Source: Tranquillimonas sp964472855
GTDB lineage: Bacteria > Pseudomonadota > Alphaproteobacteria > Rhodobacterales > Rhodobacteraceae
DNA length: 64,000 bases
Assembly (NCBI GenBank): GCA_964472855.1
Contig: CAYYMJ010000005.1
Coordinates: 1 to 64,000 of the forward strand
Direction of reading: 5' to 3'
Shown here: positions 51,346 to 59,571 of the stretch, piece by piece
Layout of the letters: the number at the start of each line of letters is the position of its first letter
How positions within the stretch are numbered: the stretch's first letter is position 1
Notes under the pieces: generated by a model
The model's input: only the letters and a program-made list of their open reading frames with translations
The model's database searches: none
What the model was told of the DNA's origin: nothing
Program-made: the position numbers and the translations under genes

Positions 51346-52539
51346 TCAGCCCTTGACCGCCCGGACGATCTTTTCGGCGCCGTCGCGCAGGTCGTCGGCG
51401 GCAATCACGTCAAGGCCGGATTTGTTGATGATCTCCTTGCCCTGTTCAACGTTCGTGCCTTCGAGCCGCACGACCAGCGGCACTTTCAGGCCGACTTCCT
51501 TCACGGCCGAGACGACGCCTTCGGCGATGACATCGCAGCGCATGATGCCGCCGAAGATGTTGACAAGGATGCCCTTCACGTTGGGGTCCGAGGTGATGAT
51601 CTTGAAGGCCTCGGTCACCTTTTCCCTGGTCGCGCCGCCGCCCACGTCCAGAAAGTTGGCAGGTTCCGAGCCATAAAGCTTGATGATGTCCATCGTCGCC
51701 ATGGCAAGGCCGGCGCCGTTGACCATGCAGCCGATTTCCCCGTTCAGCGCGATATAGTTCAGGTCGAATTTCGACGCCGCCAGCTCTTTGGGGTCTTCTT
51801 CGCTTTCGTCGCGCAAGGCGGCGATGTCGGGATGCCGGGCCACCGCGTTGCCGTCAAAGCCCATCTTGGCGTCAAGGCAGCGCAGATCGCCGTCGTCGGT
51901 GACGATCAGGGGATTGATCTCGACCATCTCGGCGTCTTTTTCGACGAACAGGCGATAAAGCGTCGCCATCAGCTTGACGCATTGCTTTATCTGCTTGCCT
52001 TCCAGCCCCAGCGAAAAGGCAATGCGGCGCCCGTGATACGGCATATAGCCGGTGGCCGGGTCGACGGCGAACGACAGGATCTTCTCGGGCGTTACGGCGG
52101 CGACCTGTTCGATGTCCATGCCGCCCTCGGTCGAGCAGACAAAGGAAATGCGGCTGGACTGGCGGTCGACCAGCAGGGCCAGATAGAGCTCGCGCGAGAT
52201 GCCGGCCCCGTCCTCGATATAGACGCGGCCCACGTCCTTGCCCGCCGGGCCGGTCTGATGGGTCACCAGCGTGCGGCCCAGCATCCTGGCGGCCTCGTCG
52301 GCGGCCTCGCCGATCGAGCGGGTCAGGCGCACGCCGCCCTTGTCGCCGGCCTCGGCCTGTTTGAAGCTGCCCTTGCCGCGTCCGCCGGCGTGGATTTGCG
52401 CCTTGACCACCCAGATCGGGCCTTCCAGTTCGCCCGCCGCCGTCTTGGCATCTTCCGATTTCAGCACAACGCGCCCGTCGGCAACCGGGGCCCCGTAGTC
52501 ACGCAGAAGCGCCTTCGCCTGGTATTCGTGAATGTTCAC
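51346..52539 (-). CDS. sucC: succinate-CoA ligase subunit beta
   Basis: The beta subunit of succinyl-CoA synthetase, with an ATP-grasp domain. From GTG 52539 the protein is 397 residues, as in other bacteria, and starts (as Met)-NIHEYQAKALLRDYG; the ATG at 52668 would add a 43-residue unrelated leader. Conserved segments are VVKAQIHAGGRGKGSFKQA, LEINPL-like VEINPLIVT and GAGLAMATMDIIK, GGIMRCDVIAEG. It heads the operon sucC-ST-ST-sucD-unknown-sucA-sucB-lpdA. Two palindromes are 100-130 bp upstream, and a terminator separates it from mdh. Confidence 0.96.
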   Translation of the reverse strand: MNIHEYQAKALLRDYGAPVADGRVVLKSEDAKTAAGELEGPIWVVKAQIHAGGRGKGSFKQAEAGDKGGVRLTRSIGEAADEAARMLGRTLVTHQTGPAGKDVGRVYIEDGAGISRELYLALLVDRQSSRISFVCSTEGGMDIEQVAAVTPEKILSFAVDPATGYMPYHGRRIAFSLGLEGKQIKQCVKLMATLYRLFVEKDAEMVEINPLIVTDDGDLRCLDAKMGFDGNAVARHPDIAALRDESEEDPKELAASKFDLNYIALNGEIGCMVNGAGLAMATMDIIKLYGSEPANFLDVGGGATREKVTEAFKIITSDPNVKGILVNIFGGIMRCDVIAEGVVSAVKEVGLKVPLVVRLEGTNVEQGKEIINKSGLDVIAADDLRDGAEKIVRAVKG

Positions 52540-52638
52540 TTCCAAAATCCTTGCATCCGCTGGCGTTGCCCCGTTCAAACCACAGGTTTTCCAGCAAAAG
52601 AACAGTGTTTTCACAAAGGTCACTGAAAAAGCGACATA

Positions 52639-52669
52639 TGTGATCACACCCAAAAATCCAGTGATCACA
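52639..52669 (-). promoter_or_regulatory. tandem GTGATCAC operators upstream of sucC
   Basis: A perfect palindrome TGTGATCACA occupies 52639-52648. A second, AGTGATCACA, is at 52660-52669. Their centres are 21 bp apart, two helical turns, so a protein could bind both on one face of the DNA. The nearer site is 100 bp from the sucC start. The same arrangement, with the same spacing, occurs upstream of sdhC (58624-58656). The binding protein is unknown. A weaker candidate, GTGATCAAGTGTCACA, lies at 53848-53863 upstream of mdh. Confidence 0.7.
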
Positions 52670-52762
52670 AATTATGCAGTTGTGCCGCGAATGTGATTCG
52701 GGGATGCGCGCGCGTGGGCGCGGCCGCCGGCCCATCACCATGCGGCGGGCCCGGAACGCAAA

Positions 52763-52788
52763 GGCGCGCGCAGTGACCCGCGCGCGCC
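52763..52788 (-). terminator. intrinsic-type terminator of mdh
   Basis: GGCGCGCGC and GCGCGCGCC form a perfect 9-bp stem around an 8-base loop, beginning 24 bp after the mdh stop (52812). On the minus strand TTTGCG follows. It separates mdh from the sucC transcription unit, which has its own operators downstream. Confidence 0.65.
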
Positions 52789-52811
52789 CGTAATCGTCAA
52801 TCGACCAAGGC

Positions 52812-53774
52812 TTAGCCGAGCGACCCGTCGATGGCCTTGCAGGCATCGACAAGACCCTTCACGGCACCGACCGACTTGTTGAACATGGCCGCCTCGTCCT
52901 TGTCGAGCTTGATGTCGATGATCTTCTCGATGCCGCCGGCGCCGATGACGGTGGGCACGCCGACATACATGCCCTTCAGGCCGTATTCGCCCTTGCAGCA
53001 GGCCGCGCAGGGCAGGACCCGCTTTTGGTCTTTCAGATAGCTTTCCGCCATTTCGATGGCCGCGGTCGCCGGCGCGTAAAAGGCCGAGCCGGTTTTCAGC
53101 AGCCCGACGATCTCGGCGCCGCCGTCGCGGGTGCGCTGGATGATCGCGTCCAGCTTGTCCTGGCTGGTCCAGCCCATCTTGATCAGGTCCGGCAGCGGAA
53201 TGCCGGCAACGGTCGAATAACGGGGCAGCGGCACCATCGAATCGCCGTGCCCGCCCAGAACAAAGGCGGTGACGTCTTTCATGGACACGCCAAATTCAAG
53301 GCTGAGAAAGTGACGGAAGCGCGCCGAATCAAGCACGCCGGCCATGCCCACGACCTTGTTGCGCGGCAGGCCCGAATATTCGCGCAGCGCCCACACCATC
53401 GCGTCCAGCGGGTTGGTGATGCAGATGACAAAGGCGTCGGGCGCGTTGTCGCGAATGCCCTCGCCGACCGATTTCATGACCTTCAGGTTGATGCCCAGCA
53501 GGTCGTCGCGGCTCATCCCCGGCTTGCGCGGAACGCCGGCGGTGACGATGCAGACATCGGCGCCGGCAATGTCGCCATAGTCGGTGGTGCCACGCAGCGC
53601 GGCGTCAAAGCGTTCGGCCGGACCGGATTCGGCGATGTCCAGCGCCTTGCCCTGCGGGGTTCCGTCGGCAATGTCGAACAGAACGACGTCGCCCAGTTCC
53701 TTGAGCGCGGCGAGATGGGCGAGCGTGCCGCCAATCTGCCCGGCGCCGATCAGGGCAATCTTGGGTCTGGCCAT
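52812..53774 (-). CDS. mdh: malate dehydrogenase
   Basis: NAD-dependent oxidation of malate to oxaloacetate in the TCA cycle. The 320-residue length is the norm for the lactate-dehydrogenase-like bacterial type. The Rossmann motif IALIGAGQIGGTLAHLAALK is N-terminal; the substrate arginines are in GVPRKPGMSRDDLLGIN, and the active His in FVLGGHGDSMVPL. It is upstream of sucC on the same strand with 272 bp between. A hairpin ends it. The pairing of mdh with suc genes is common in alphaproteobacteria. Confidence 0.97.
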   Translation of the reverse strand: MARPKIALIGAGQIGGTLAHLAALKELGDVVLFDIADGTPQGKALDIAESGPAERFDAALRGTTDYGDIAGADVCIVTAGVPRKPGMSRDDLLGINLKVMKSVGEGIRDNAPDAFVICITNPLDAMVWALREYSGLPRNKVVGMAGVLDSARFRHFLSLEFGVSMKDVTAFVLGGHGDSMVPLPRYSTVAGIPLPDLIKMGWTSQDKLDAIIQRTRDGGAEIVGLLKTGSAFYAPATAAIEMAESYLKDQKRVLPCAACCKGEYGLKGMYVGVPTVIGAGGIEKIIDIKLDKDEAAMFNKSVGAVKGLVDACKAIDGSLG

Positions 53775-53901
53775 GAGATGATCTCCGATCCTGTGAATTT
53801 CGCCGGTTGACTAGTCCTTCGCAGGCATAGAGGCAAGCGTCGAGCCGGTGATCAAGTGTCACATGCGCTGCGTTGCAGCATGGTCGCGGACACCCGGCAA
53901 T

Positions 53902-54681
53902 GTGATAAGGGGCAGGGCGCTGATCGTTGCCGGCACAGATCTGACCACCTTTGCGGTGGCCATTCCGGCGGTTCTTTATGCCGGTATCTCGAAGGGCGGC
54001 TTCGGGTCCGGCGCCGCCTTTGCCGCCGCGCCGTTCCTGGCGCTGTTTCTCGACCCGGCGGTCGCGGTGGGCATGATGCTGCCGTTGCTGATGCTGATGG
54101 ATGTCACGGCAATTCCGGCCTACTGGCGCAAATGGGACCGGGCCGATGCGGTCCGCCTGATCGCCGGCGCCGTGCCGGGGGTATTGGTCGGCGCGGCGCT
54201 GTGGCGGGTGGCGAACGACGATGTCATCCGGCTGCTGATCGGGGTTGTTGCGCTGGGGTTCGTTGCCTACCGCGTGGCCGACGCCCGCGGCTGGATGCGC
54301 CTGGCCACGGGGCGCTGGCCCGACGGCGCCGGGTATTTCTGGGGTGGCGTGGCCGGGTTCACCAGCTTTATCAGCCACGCGGGCGGACCGCCGGCGGCCA
54401 TCTATCTATTGGGCCGCGACGTCGACAAGACCCGTTATCAGGCGACATCGGTTCTGGTGTTCTGGGCCATCAACCTGATGAAGGCCGCGCCGTATTTCGC
54501 GCTGGGCATCTTCAGCGCCACGTCGTTCATGCTTGACCTGTTGCTGGCCCCGGTGGCCGTGGTCGGGGTTCTGATCGGCGTCAGGTTGCACCATCTGGTC
54601 AGCCAGCAACTGTTCTTCCGGCTGACCTATGCCGTTCTCATCCTGTCCGGTGCCAAACTGATCGCCGAAGCGCTGGTTTAA
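53902..54681 (+). CDS. TSUP (TauE/SafE) family permease
   Basis: A membrane protein of about 259 residues with seven or eight hydrophobic helices. The family signature ISKGGFGSGAAFAAAPFLAL is near the N-terminus and a second, FTSFISHAGGPPAAIYLL, in the middle. Such permeases export or import sulfite, sulfonates or organosulfur compounds; the substrate is unknown. The start is uncertain: GTG 53902 is used because the family begins just before its first helix; GTG 53848 is also possible. It converges on the gene at 54678, with a four-base overlap of the stops. Confidence 0.85.
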   Translation: MIRGRALIVAGTDLTTFAVAIPAVLYAGISKGGFGSGAAFAAAPFLALFLDPAVAVGMMLPLLMLMDVTAIPAYWRKWDRADAVRLIAGAVPGVLVGAALWRVANDDVIRLLIGVVALGFVAYRVADARGWMRLATGRWPDGAGYFWGGVAGFTSFISHAGGPPAAIYLLGRDVDKTRYQATSVLVFWAINLMKAAPYFALGIFSATSFMLDLLLAPVAVVGVLIGVRLHHLVSQQLFFRLTYAVLILSGAKLIAEALV

Positions 54682-54980
54682 GAGGGGTCGCCCGGCGCGG
54701 GCAGACGGTCGTCGCCCGCCAATTCAAAGCTGCTGCCGCTGGCGACCAGGCAGGCCAGGCCGCTGGGCAGGGTGACGATCACGGTCCATGTGCCGCTGTC
54801 GTTCGAGGCGAAAACCTCGACAACCTTGCCGTCATCGGTCAGCCCGATGGACTGGCGGGTTTCGCCATAACGCTCGGCCAGAATGCCCAGCACCCGTTCG
54901 CGCGGGCCACATTGTCTGGACGACTGGGCGTTGGCGGCGGTGGCCGAAAGCAAGAGCGTAAGCAGGGCGACAATCCGCAT
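54678..54980 (-). CDS. small exported protein of unknown function
   Basis: A 100-residue protein with a signal peptide (about 1-19, MRIVALLTLLLSATAANAQS). The mature part has two cysteines (RQCGPRERVL and SGLACLVASG) and is likely disulfide-linked. The conserved-looking GTWTVIVTLPSGLACLVASG recalls short periplasmic hypotheticals in Rhodobacteraceae. No function is proposed. Its stop overlaps that of the permease gene on the other strand. Between its start (54980) and the mcl2 gene lie 183 bp that contain no gene I can support. Confidence 0.75.
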   Translation of the reverse strand: MRIVALLTLLLSATAANAQSSRQCGPRERVLGILAERYGETRQSIGLTDDGKVVEVFASNDSGTWTVIVTLPSGLACLVASGSSFELAGDDRLPAPGDPS

Positions 54981-55163
54981 GTTGGGTCCTTCCCATTGGT
55001 CGGAGCCACGACATGCAGCACCCGGCAGCAGGCTGGATCGGTGGGTCAGAACACCGGGTTGCGTTAGCGAACGCAGCAATTTCTGCGCCGCGGCAAAAAC
55101 GGGCTTGCGAAATCGTGCGAATTGCACAAGCTTCGCGCAACAAAATTTCGAAAGGTGCGGATC

Positions 55164-56036
55164 ATGCAGCAAACGGCACGGCCATGGCGTTCGGTTCTTT
55201 ATATTCCGGGGTCCAGAACCCGGGCGCTGGACAAGGCGCGCAGCCTCGCGACCGACGCCATCATCTTCGACCTGGAAGACGCGGTGACGCCCGATGAAAA
55301 GCCTGCCGCCCGCGACACGCTGGCGGGCGAACTGGCGCGTGGCGGGTTCGGCGGCCGCAGCGGCATGGTGCGGATCAACGGGTTCGACACCGAATGGGGC
55401 GCGGCCGATCTTGCCGCGGTCGCGCCGGCCAGCCCCGCGGCCATTCTGCTGCCCAAGGTCAGCGACCCCGGCATGATCGCAGCACTGGCCGCCCGGCTCG
55501 ACACCAGCCCGGCCACCGCGAACACGGCGATCTGGGCCATGATGGAAACGCCCCAAGGCATCCTGAACGCCGCCGCCATTGCCCGCGCGCCGCGCATGGC
55601 GGGGTTTGTCATGGGCACCAACGATCTGGCCAAGGAACTGAACTGCCGCTTCGTGCCCGGCCGCGGCCCGCTGCAAACCAGCCTGCAGACGTGTCTTCTG
55701 GCGGCGCGGGCGGCGGGCATCGTCTGTATCGACGGCGTCTACAACGCCTTCAAGGACAGCGACGGCCTGCGCGCCGAATGCGAGGACGGGCGCAATCTTG
55801 GCATGGACGGCAAGACCCTGATCCACCCGGCACAACTGGCCATCGCCAACGAGGTCTTTGCCCCGTCCGCGGCCGAGATCGACCTGGCCCAACGCCAGAT
55901 TGCCGCCTTTGACCAGGCCAGGGCCCAGGGGCAGGGCGTTGCGGTCGTGGATGGCAAGATCGTCGAAAATCTGCATATCGTGACGGCAACCGAAATTCTG
56001 GCGCGAGCCCGCGCCATCGAGGAGCTTGCGCAATGA
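55164..56036 (+). CDS. mcl2: (3S)-malyl-CoA thioesterase / malyl-CoA lyase family (Mcl2-like)
   Basis: A 290-residue HpcH/HpaI-citrate-lyase-beta-like protein. Signature residues are RSVLYIPGSRTRALDKA, FDLEDAVTPDEK, METPQGILNA, GTNDLAKEL and DGVYNAFKDSDG. Length and sequence fit Mcl2 of Rhodobacter sphaeroides, which hydrolyses (3S)-malyl-CoA in the ethylmalonyl-CoA pathway, rather than the longer lyase Mcl1; the assignment between the two is from recall. ATG 55164 is preferred to 55122. It opens a four-gene operon that ends in mesaconyl-CoA hydratase, a partner enzyme of the same pathway. Confidence 0.88.
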   Translation: MQQTARPWRSVLYIPGSRTRALDKARSLATDAIIFDLEDAVTPDEKPAARDTLAGELARGGFGGRSGMVRINGFDTEWGAADLAAVAPASPAAILLPKVSDPGMIAALAARLDTSPATANTAIWAMMETPQGILNAAAIARAPRMAGFVMGTNDLAKELNCRFVPGRGPLQTSLQTCLLAARAAGIVCIDGVYNAFKDSDGLRAECEDGRNLGMDGKTLIHPAQLAIANEVFAPSAAEIDLAQRQIAAFDQARAQGQGVAVVDGKIVENLHIVTATEILARARAIEELAQ

Positions 56037-56599
56037 CCCTTCTGATAACCGGCCTTGTCCTGTGGGTGGCCACACACATGTTCAAACGAACTGCGCCCGC
56101 GGCACGCGCCCGGCTGCAAAGCCGGCTTGGCGACGGGTCCAAAGGCGTCGTTGCTGCCGTGCTGCTGGTTGCGCTGGTGCTGATGGTGCTGGGTTACCGC
56201 CACGCCGACGTGGTGGTGCTGTGGCAGGGGCCGCTGTGGCTGGTGCATGTCAACAATCTGTTGATGATCGTCGCGGTATTCCTGATGGGGGTCGGCAATT
56301 CGAAATGCCGGGCCCGGGGCTGGTTGCGTCACCCGATGCTGACCGCGGTCGTCGTCTGGTCGGTGGCCCACCTGCTGGTCAATGGCGACCTGCCCTCGCT
56401 GGTGCTGTTCGGCGGGCTGCTGGTCTGGGCCGTGGCCGAGATGGTGATCATCAACCGGGCCGAGCCTGACTATCACCCGTTCAGCGGCGGAACGCTTGGC
56501 GGCGACATGCGGCTTGCCGCGATTACGGCGGCCGTGTTCGTGGTCGTCGTCCTGCTGCACGGCTGGCTGGGCCCGTCGCCGTTCGGGGCGCAATTGTGA
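56033..56599 (+). CDS. nnrU: NnrU family membrane protein
   Basis: A 188-residue membrane protein with about five helices, beginning MTLLITGLVLWVATHMFKR and containing the conserved LWLVHVNNLLMIVAVFLMG and VWSVAHLLVNGD. NnrU was named in nitric-oxide-linked gene sets in Rhodobacter, but its role is not established, and no denitrification gene is here. Its ATG overlaps the mcl2 stop (ATGA), and its stop overlaps the next GTG. Being in the middle of the ethylmalonyl-CoA operon suggests a role unrelated to denitrification. Confidence 0.9.
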   Translation: MTLLITGLVLWVATHMFKRTAPAARARLQSRLGDGSKGVVAAVLLVALVLMVLGYRHADVVVLWQGPLWLVHVNNLLMIVAVFLMGVGNSKCRARGWLRHPMLTAVVVWSVAHLLVNGDLPSLVLFGGLLVWAVAEMVIINRAEPDYHPFSGGTLGGDMRLAAITAAVFVVVVLLHGWLGPSPFGAQL

Positions 56600-56802
56600 G
56601 CACGCTTTATCGCCTGCTGACCGAAGACGACACGTCGGCCTTTTGCCACAAGGTTTCGGCGGCGCTGGCGCAGGGCTGGCACCTGCATGGCGGGCCCGCC
56701 TATGCCTTTGACGCCGCCAACGGCGTGATGCGCTGTGCACAGGCGGTCACCAAAGAGGCTGCGGCCGATTATGCCCCCGATATGGTGTTGGGACAGCAAT
56801 AG
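56596..56802 (+). CDS. DUF1737 small protein
   Basis: A 68-residue protein of the DUF1737 family, which has a two-stranded motif around YRLLTEDDTSAFCHKVSAAL and GWHLHGGPAYAFDAANGVMR. No function is known. The GTG overlaps the nnrU stop by four bases, and the ATG of the next gene immediately follows the stop, so it is translationally coupled on both sides within the mcl2-nnrU-DUF1737-mch operon. Confidence 0.88.
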   Translation: MSTLYRLLTEDDTSAFCHKVSAALAQGWHLHGGPAYAFDAANGVMRCAQAVTKEAAADYAPDMVLGQQ

Positions 56803-57828
56803 ATGACCAAAACCAACCCCGGCCGGTTTTTCGAAGACTATCGGCTGGGCGAAACCATTCGCCACGCGGTGCCGCGCACGGTCGCGGGGGGCGAGCGGGC
56901 GCTTTATCACGCGCTTTACCCGGCCCGGGGGGCGCTGCATTCCTCGGACGAATTCGCCCGCGCCTGTGGCCTGCCGGCGGCTCCGCTTGACGACCTGATC
57001 GTGTTTCACACCGTGTTCGGCAAGACCGTGCCCGACATCTCGGTGAACGCGGTCGCGAACCTTGGCTATGCCGACGGGCGCTGGCTGGCGCCGGTCTGGC
57101 CCGGCGACACGCTGACCGCCGACAGCCAGGTCATCGGGCTGAAGCAGAATTCCAGCGGCAAAAGCGGCATCGTCTGGGTGCGCACGACCGGCCACAACCA
57201 GCACGGGGCGCCGGTGCTGAGCTATGTTCGCTGGGTGATGGTGCGCCGCAACCGGCCGGGGCCGGCGCCGGACACGACCGTTCCGCAACTGCCGGCGGCG
57301 GTGGCGCCGCACCAGCTTTGCCTGCCGGGCGGGCTGGACTTCACGCGCTATGACTTTGCCCGCGCGGGCGAGCCGCATCGCTGGGGCGACTACACGGTTG
57401 GCGAGATCATCGACCATGTCGATGGCGTGACCATCGAAGAGGCCGAACACATGCTGGCCACCCGCCTGTGGCAGAACACCGCCAAGGTGCATTTCGATGC
57501 CACCAACCGCGCGGATGGACGCCGGCTGATCTATGGCGGGCACGTCATCTCGCTGGCGCGCGCGCTGTCCTTCAACGGGCTGGCCAATGCACAGCTGATC
57601 GCCGGCCTGAACGCCGGGGCCCATGCCAACCCCTGTTTCGCCGGCGACACAGTGCGCGCCTGGTCAGAGGTGCTGGACAAGGCCGACACCGCCGCCCCGG
57701 GTGTCGGTGCCCTGCGTCTGCGGCTGGTGGCCACCAGGGGCGCGGCCGGCGCATTGAAGGACGGCGACGGCCGCTACCTGCCCGATGTGCTGCTGGACCT
57801 CGACTATTGGGCAGTGATCCCGCGCTGA
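56803..57828 (+). CDS. mch: mesaconyl-CoA hydratase (MaoC family)
   Basis: A 341-residue double MaoC-type hydratase. It resembles mesaconyl-CoA (beta-methylmalyl-CoA) hydratase Mch, which interconverts mesaconyl-CoA and beta-methylmalyl-CoA in the ethylmalonyl-CoA pathway. Segments: GRFFEDYRLGETIRHAVPRT, HTVFGKTVPDISVNAVANL, and, in the second half, YGGHVISLARALSFNGLAN. The known length of about 343 fits. With mcl2 upstream this strongly supports the pathway; crotonyl-CoA carboxylase and ethylmalonyl-CoA mutase are not in the window. Confidence 0.92.
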   Translation: MTKTNPGRFFEDYRLGETIRHAVPRTVAGGERALYHALYPARGALHSSDEFARACGLPAAPLDDLIVFHTVFGKTVPDISVNAVANLGYADGRWLAPVWPGDTLTADSQVIGLKQNSSGKSGIVWVRTTGHNQHGAPVLSYVRWVMVRRNRPGPAPDTTVPQLPAAVAPHQLCLPGGLDFTRYDFARAGEPHRWGDYTVGEIIDHVDGVTIEEAEHMLATRLWQNTAKVHFDATNRADGRRLIYGGHVISLARALSFNGLANAQLIAGLNAGAHANPCFAGDTVRAWSEVLDKADTAAPGVGALRLRLVATRGAAGALKDGDGRYLPDVLLDLDYWAVIPR

Positions 57829-57890
57829 TCCCGCTGTGATGTCGCGCCGACACGCTTGACCGAGCGTTGCGGGTGGGGGAACCTGTGGCC

Positions 57891-58622
57891 ATGAAACCGC
57901 TGATCCTGACCGCCTCGCTGGCCCTTGCCGCGACACCGGCCGCCGCCGATGACGCCTTTGTCGAGGCCAATGTCCTGACCACGCTGTATCACGAGCTTGG
58001 TCACGCCATCATCGACGTGATGCAATTGCCGGTCTTTGGCCAGGAAGAAGACGGGGCCGACGTGCTGAGCATTCTGCTGGTCGATGCGCTGTACGAAGAA
58101 GACAGCGCCATCAGCATGGCCTATGACACCGCTCAGGGTTTTCTGGCCGAGGAAGAGCGCCGCGCGTCCGAGGGGTCCGACGTTGCCTTCTGGGACGTGC
58201 ACGGCCCCGATCTGCAACGCTATTTCAACACGGTCTGCCTGTTTTACGGCGCCAATCCCGACAGTCGCGACGATGTCGCGGCCGAACTTGGCCTTCCTGC
58301 CGAACGCGCCGACGGCTGCCCTGACGAATTTGCGCTGGCCGCCGACAGTTGGGGCCCGGTGCTGGACGAGATGGCCGCGCTCGCTGCGGCGGGACAGGGC
58401 CATGCGATCGGCTTCGGGGGCGGCGCGGGTTTTGATTTCGCCTGGCTGGTCGCGGACGAGGTTGCGGCGCTGGCCGACGAGTTTCACTTTCCCGAGCCCG
58501 TGACCGTGTTTGTCGACCAGTGCGACGAAATCAACGCATTCTACATTCCCGACGAGCGGGCGATCATCATCTGCACCGAGTATGTCGACTATCTGACCGA
58601 ACTGGGGGATGCGCTGTATTAG
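57891..58622 (+). CDS. DUF4344-type exported putative metallopeptidase
   Basis: A 243-residue protein with a signal peptide (about 1-19, ending TPAAADD). The zinc-binding HEXXH is in LYHELGHAIIDVMQLPVFGQ, and GQEEDGADVLSILLVDAL gives the acidic third-ligand region. The C-terminal EINAFYIPDERAIIICTEYVD includes the family ending. DUF4344 members are predicted metallopeptidases; no substrate is known. ATG 57891 gives the signal peptide. It sits upstream of sdhC, with the sdh operators starting right after its stop. Confidence 0.87.
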   Translation: MKPLILTASLALAATPAAADDAFVEANVLTTLYHELGHAIIDVMQLPVFGQEEDGADVLSILLVDALYEEDSAISMAYDTAQGFLAEEERRASEGSDVAFWDVHGPDLQRYFNTVCLFYGANPDSRDDVAAELGLPAERADGCPDEFALAADSWGPVLDEMAALAAAGQGHAIGFGGGAGFDFAWLVADEVAALADEFHFPEPVTVFVDQCDEINAFYIPDERAIIICTEYVDYLTELGDALY

Positions 58623-58623
58623 G

Positions 58624-58656
58624 TTGCGATCACAAAAAATATTCGTGTGATCACAA
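58624..58656 (+). promoter_or_regulatory. tandem GTGATCAC operators upstream of sdhC
   Basis: TTGCGATCACAA (58624-58635, one mismatch from a palindrome) and GTGTGATCACAA (58645-58656, core TGTGATCACA at 58646-58655). The centres are 21 bp apart, the same as in the sucC site. In both loci the gene-proximal member is the perfect TGTGATCACA. The sdhC ATG is 132 bp from it. AATACT at 58672-58677 could be a -10 element with the second site over the -35. A shared regulator of sdh and suc is inferred. Confidence 0.7.
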
Positions 58657-58787
58657 ATGCGCCAGAATCTGAATACTGCGGCTATTTGGCCGGCTGGTTG
58701 GCGCGCGCAGGGCGTGACAGTGGCCGGGATTTGACTATCACTTGAGCCAGGCCCACCCTCGGCTGGGCAATTGCGAAGGGAAACAGC

Positions 58788-59174
58788 ATGGCAGATGTGA
58801 ACCGGGGCAACCGGCCCCTGTCCCCGCACCTTACGATCTATCGCCCGCAAATGACCTCGATGTCGTCGATTTTCGTGCGGGTCACCGGAAACGGCCTGAT
58901 CGTCGGCGCTGTTCTGGTGGTCTGGTGGCTTCTGGCCGCCGCGACCTCGGCCGAGGCCTATGCCGTCGCCGACGCCGTGATCACGTCGGTGATCGGCAAG
59001 ATCGTGATGATCCTGTCGCTTTGGGCGCTGTGGTATCACCTGCTGGGCGGACTGCGGCATCTTTACTGGGACACCACCGGTCGCGGGCTTGACGTTGCCG
59101 TGGCCGAGCGCCTGGGCATCTACATGATCATCGGCTCGCTTGGGCTGACGGTCGTGACCGTGCTTTTGATCTGA
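58788..59174 (+). CDS. sdhC: succinate dehydrogenase cytochrome b556 subunit
   Basis: SdhC anchors the succinate dehydrogenase and binds haem b and quinone. The 128-residue protein has the signature NRPLSPHLTIYRPQMTSMSS, three transmembrane helices, and the haem histidine in WYHLLGGLRHLYWDT. The ATG has GAAGGGAAACAGC upstream. It is the first gene of sdhCDA-lipoprotein-sdhB. Length agrees with alphaproteobacterial SdhC. Putative operators lie 132-164 bp upstream. Confidence 0.95.
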   Translation: MADVNRGNRPLSPHLTIYRPQMTSMSSIFVRVTGNGLIVGAVLVVWWLLAAATSAEAYAVADAVITSVIGKIVMILSLWALWYHLLGGLRHLYWDTTGRGLDVAVAERLGIYMIIGSLGLTVVTVLLI

Positions 59175-59185
59175 CGGAGGCTGCG

Positions 59186-59557
59186 ATGCGCTATCTGACC
59201 GACCGTAAACGTGCCACCGGGCTGGGCTCGGCCAAGGGCGGCACAACGCATTTCTGGAACATGACCGTCAGCTCTTTCGCGCTGCTGGTTCTGGTTCCGG
59301 TCTTCATCTTCACCTTCGGCCCGATGCTGGGTGCCGACCATGCCGCGGTTGTCGACTATTTCGGCCGGCCGTTCCCGGCGCTGGTCATGGCCCTGACCAT
59401 CGTTGTCGCCATGCTGCATTTCAGCAAGGGCGTGCAGGTCATGATCGAAGACTATTCCGGCGGGGCGACCCGCAAGTTACTGATCATCTTGATGATCTGC
59501 GTCAGCTACGGTCTGGCGGCGGCTGGTCTGTTCGCCGTTGTCCGACTGGCGCTCTGA
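59186..59557 (+). CDS. sdhD: succinate dehydrogenase membrane anchor subunit
   Basis: The 123-residue SdhD has three predicted helices and ends near LFAVVRLAL. The helix II region is ALVMALTIVVAMLHFSKGVQ, with HFSKGVQVMIEDYSGG, the expected haem/quinone-site histidine and tyrosine. The start follows the sdhC stop by 11 bp, with GGAGG upstream of ATG 59186, and sdhA begins 14 bp after its stop, so the genes are one operon. Confidence 0.94.
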   Translation: MRYLTDRKRATGLGSAKGGTTHFWNMTVSSFALLVLVPVFIFTFGPMLGADHAAVVDYFGRPFPALVMALTIVVAMLHFSKGVQVMIEDYSGGATRKLLIILMICVSYGLAAAGLFAVVRLAL

Positions 59558-59571
59558 AGGAGGACGGCCCA

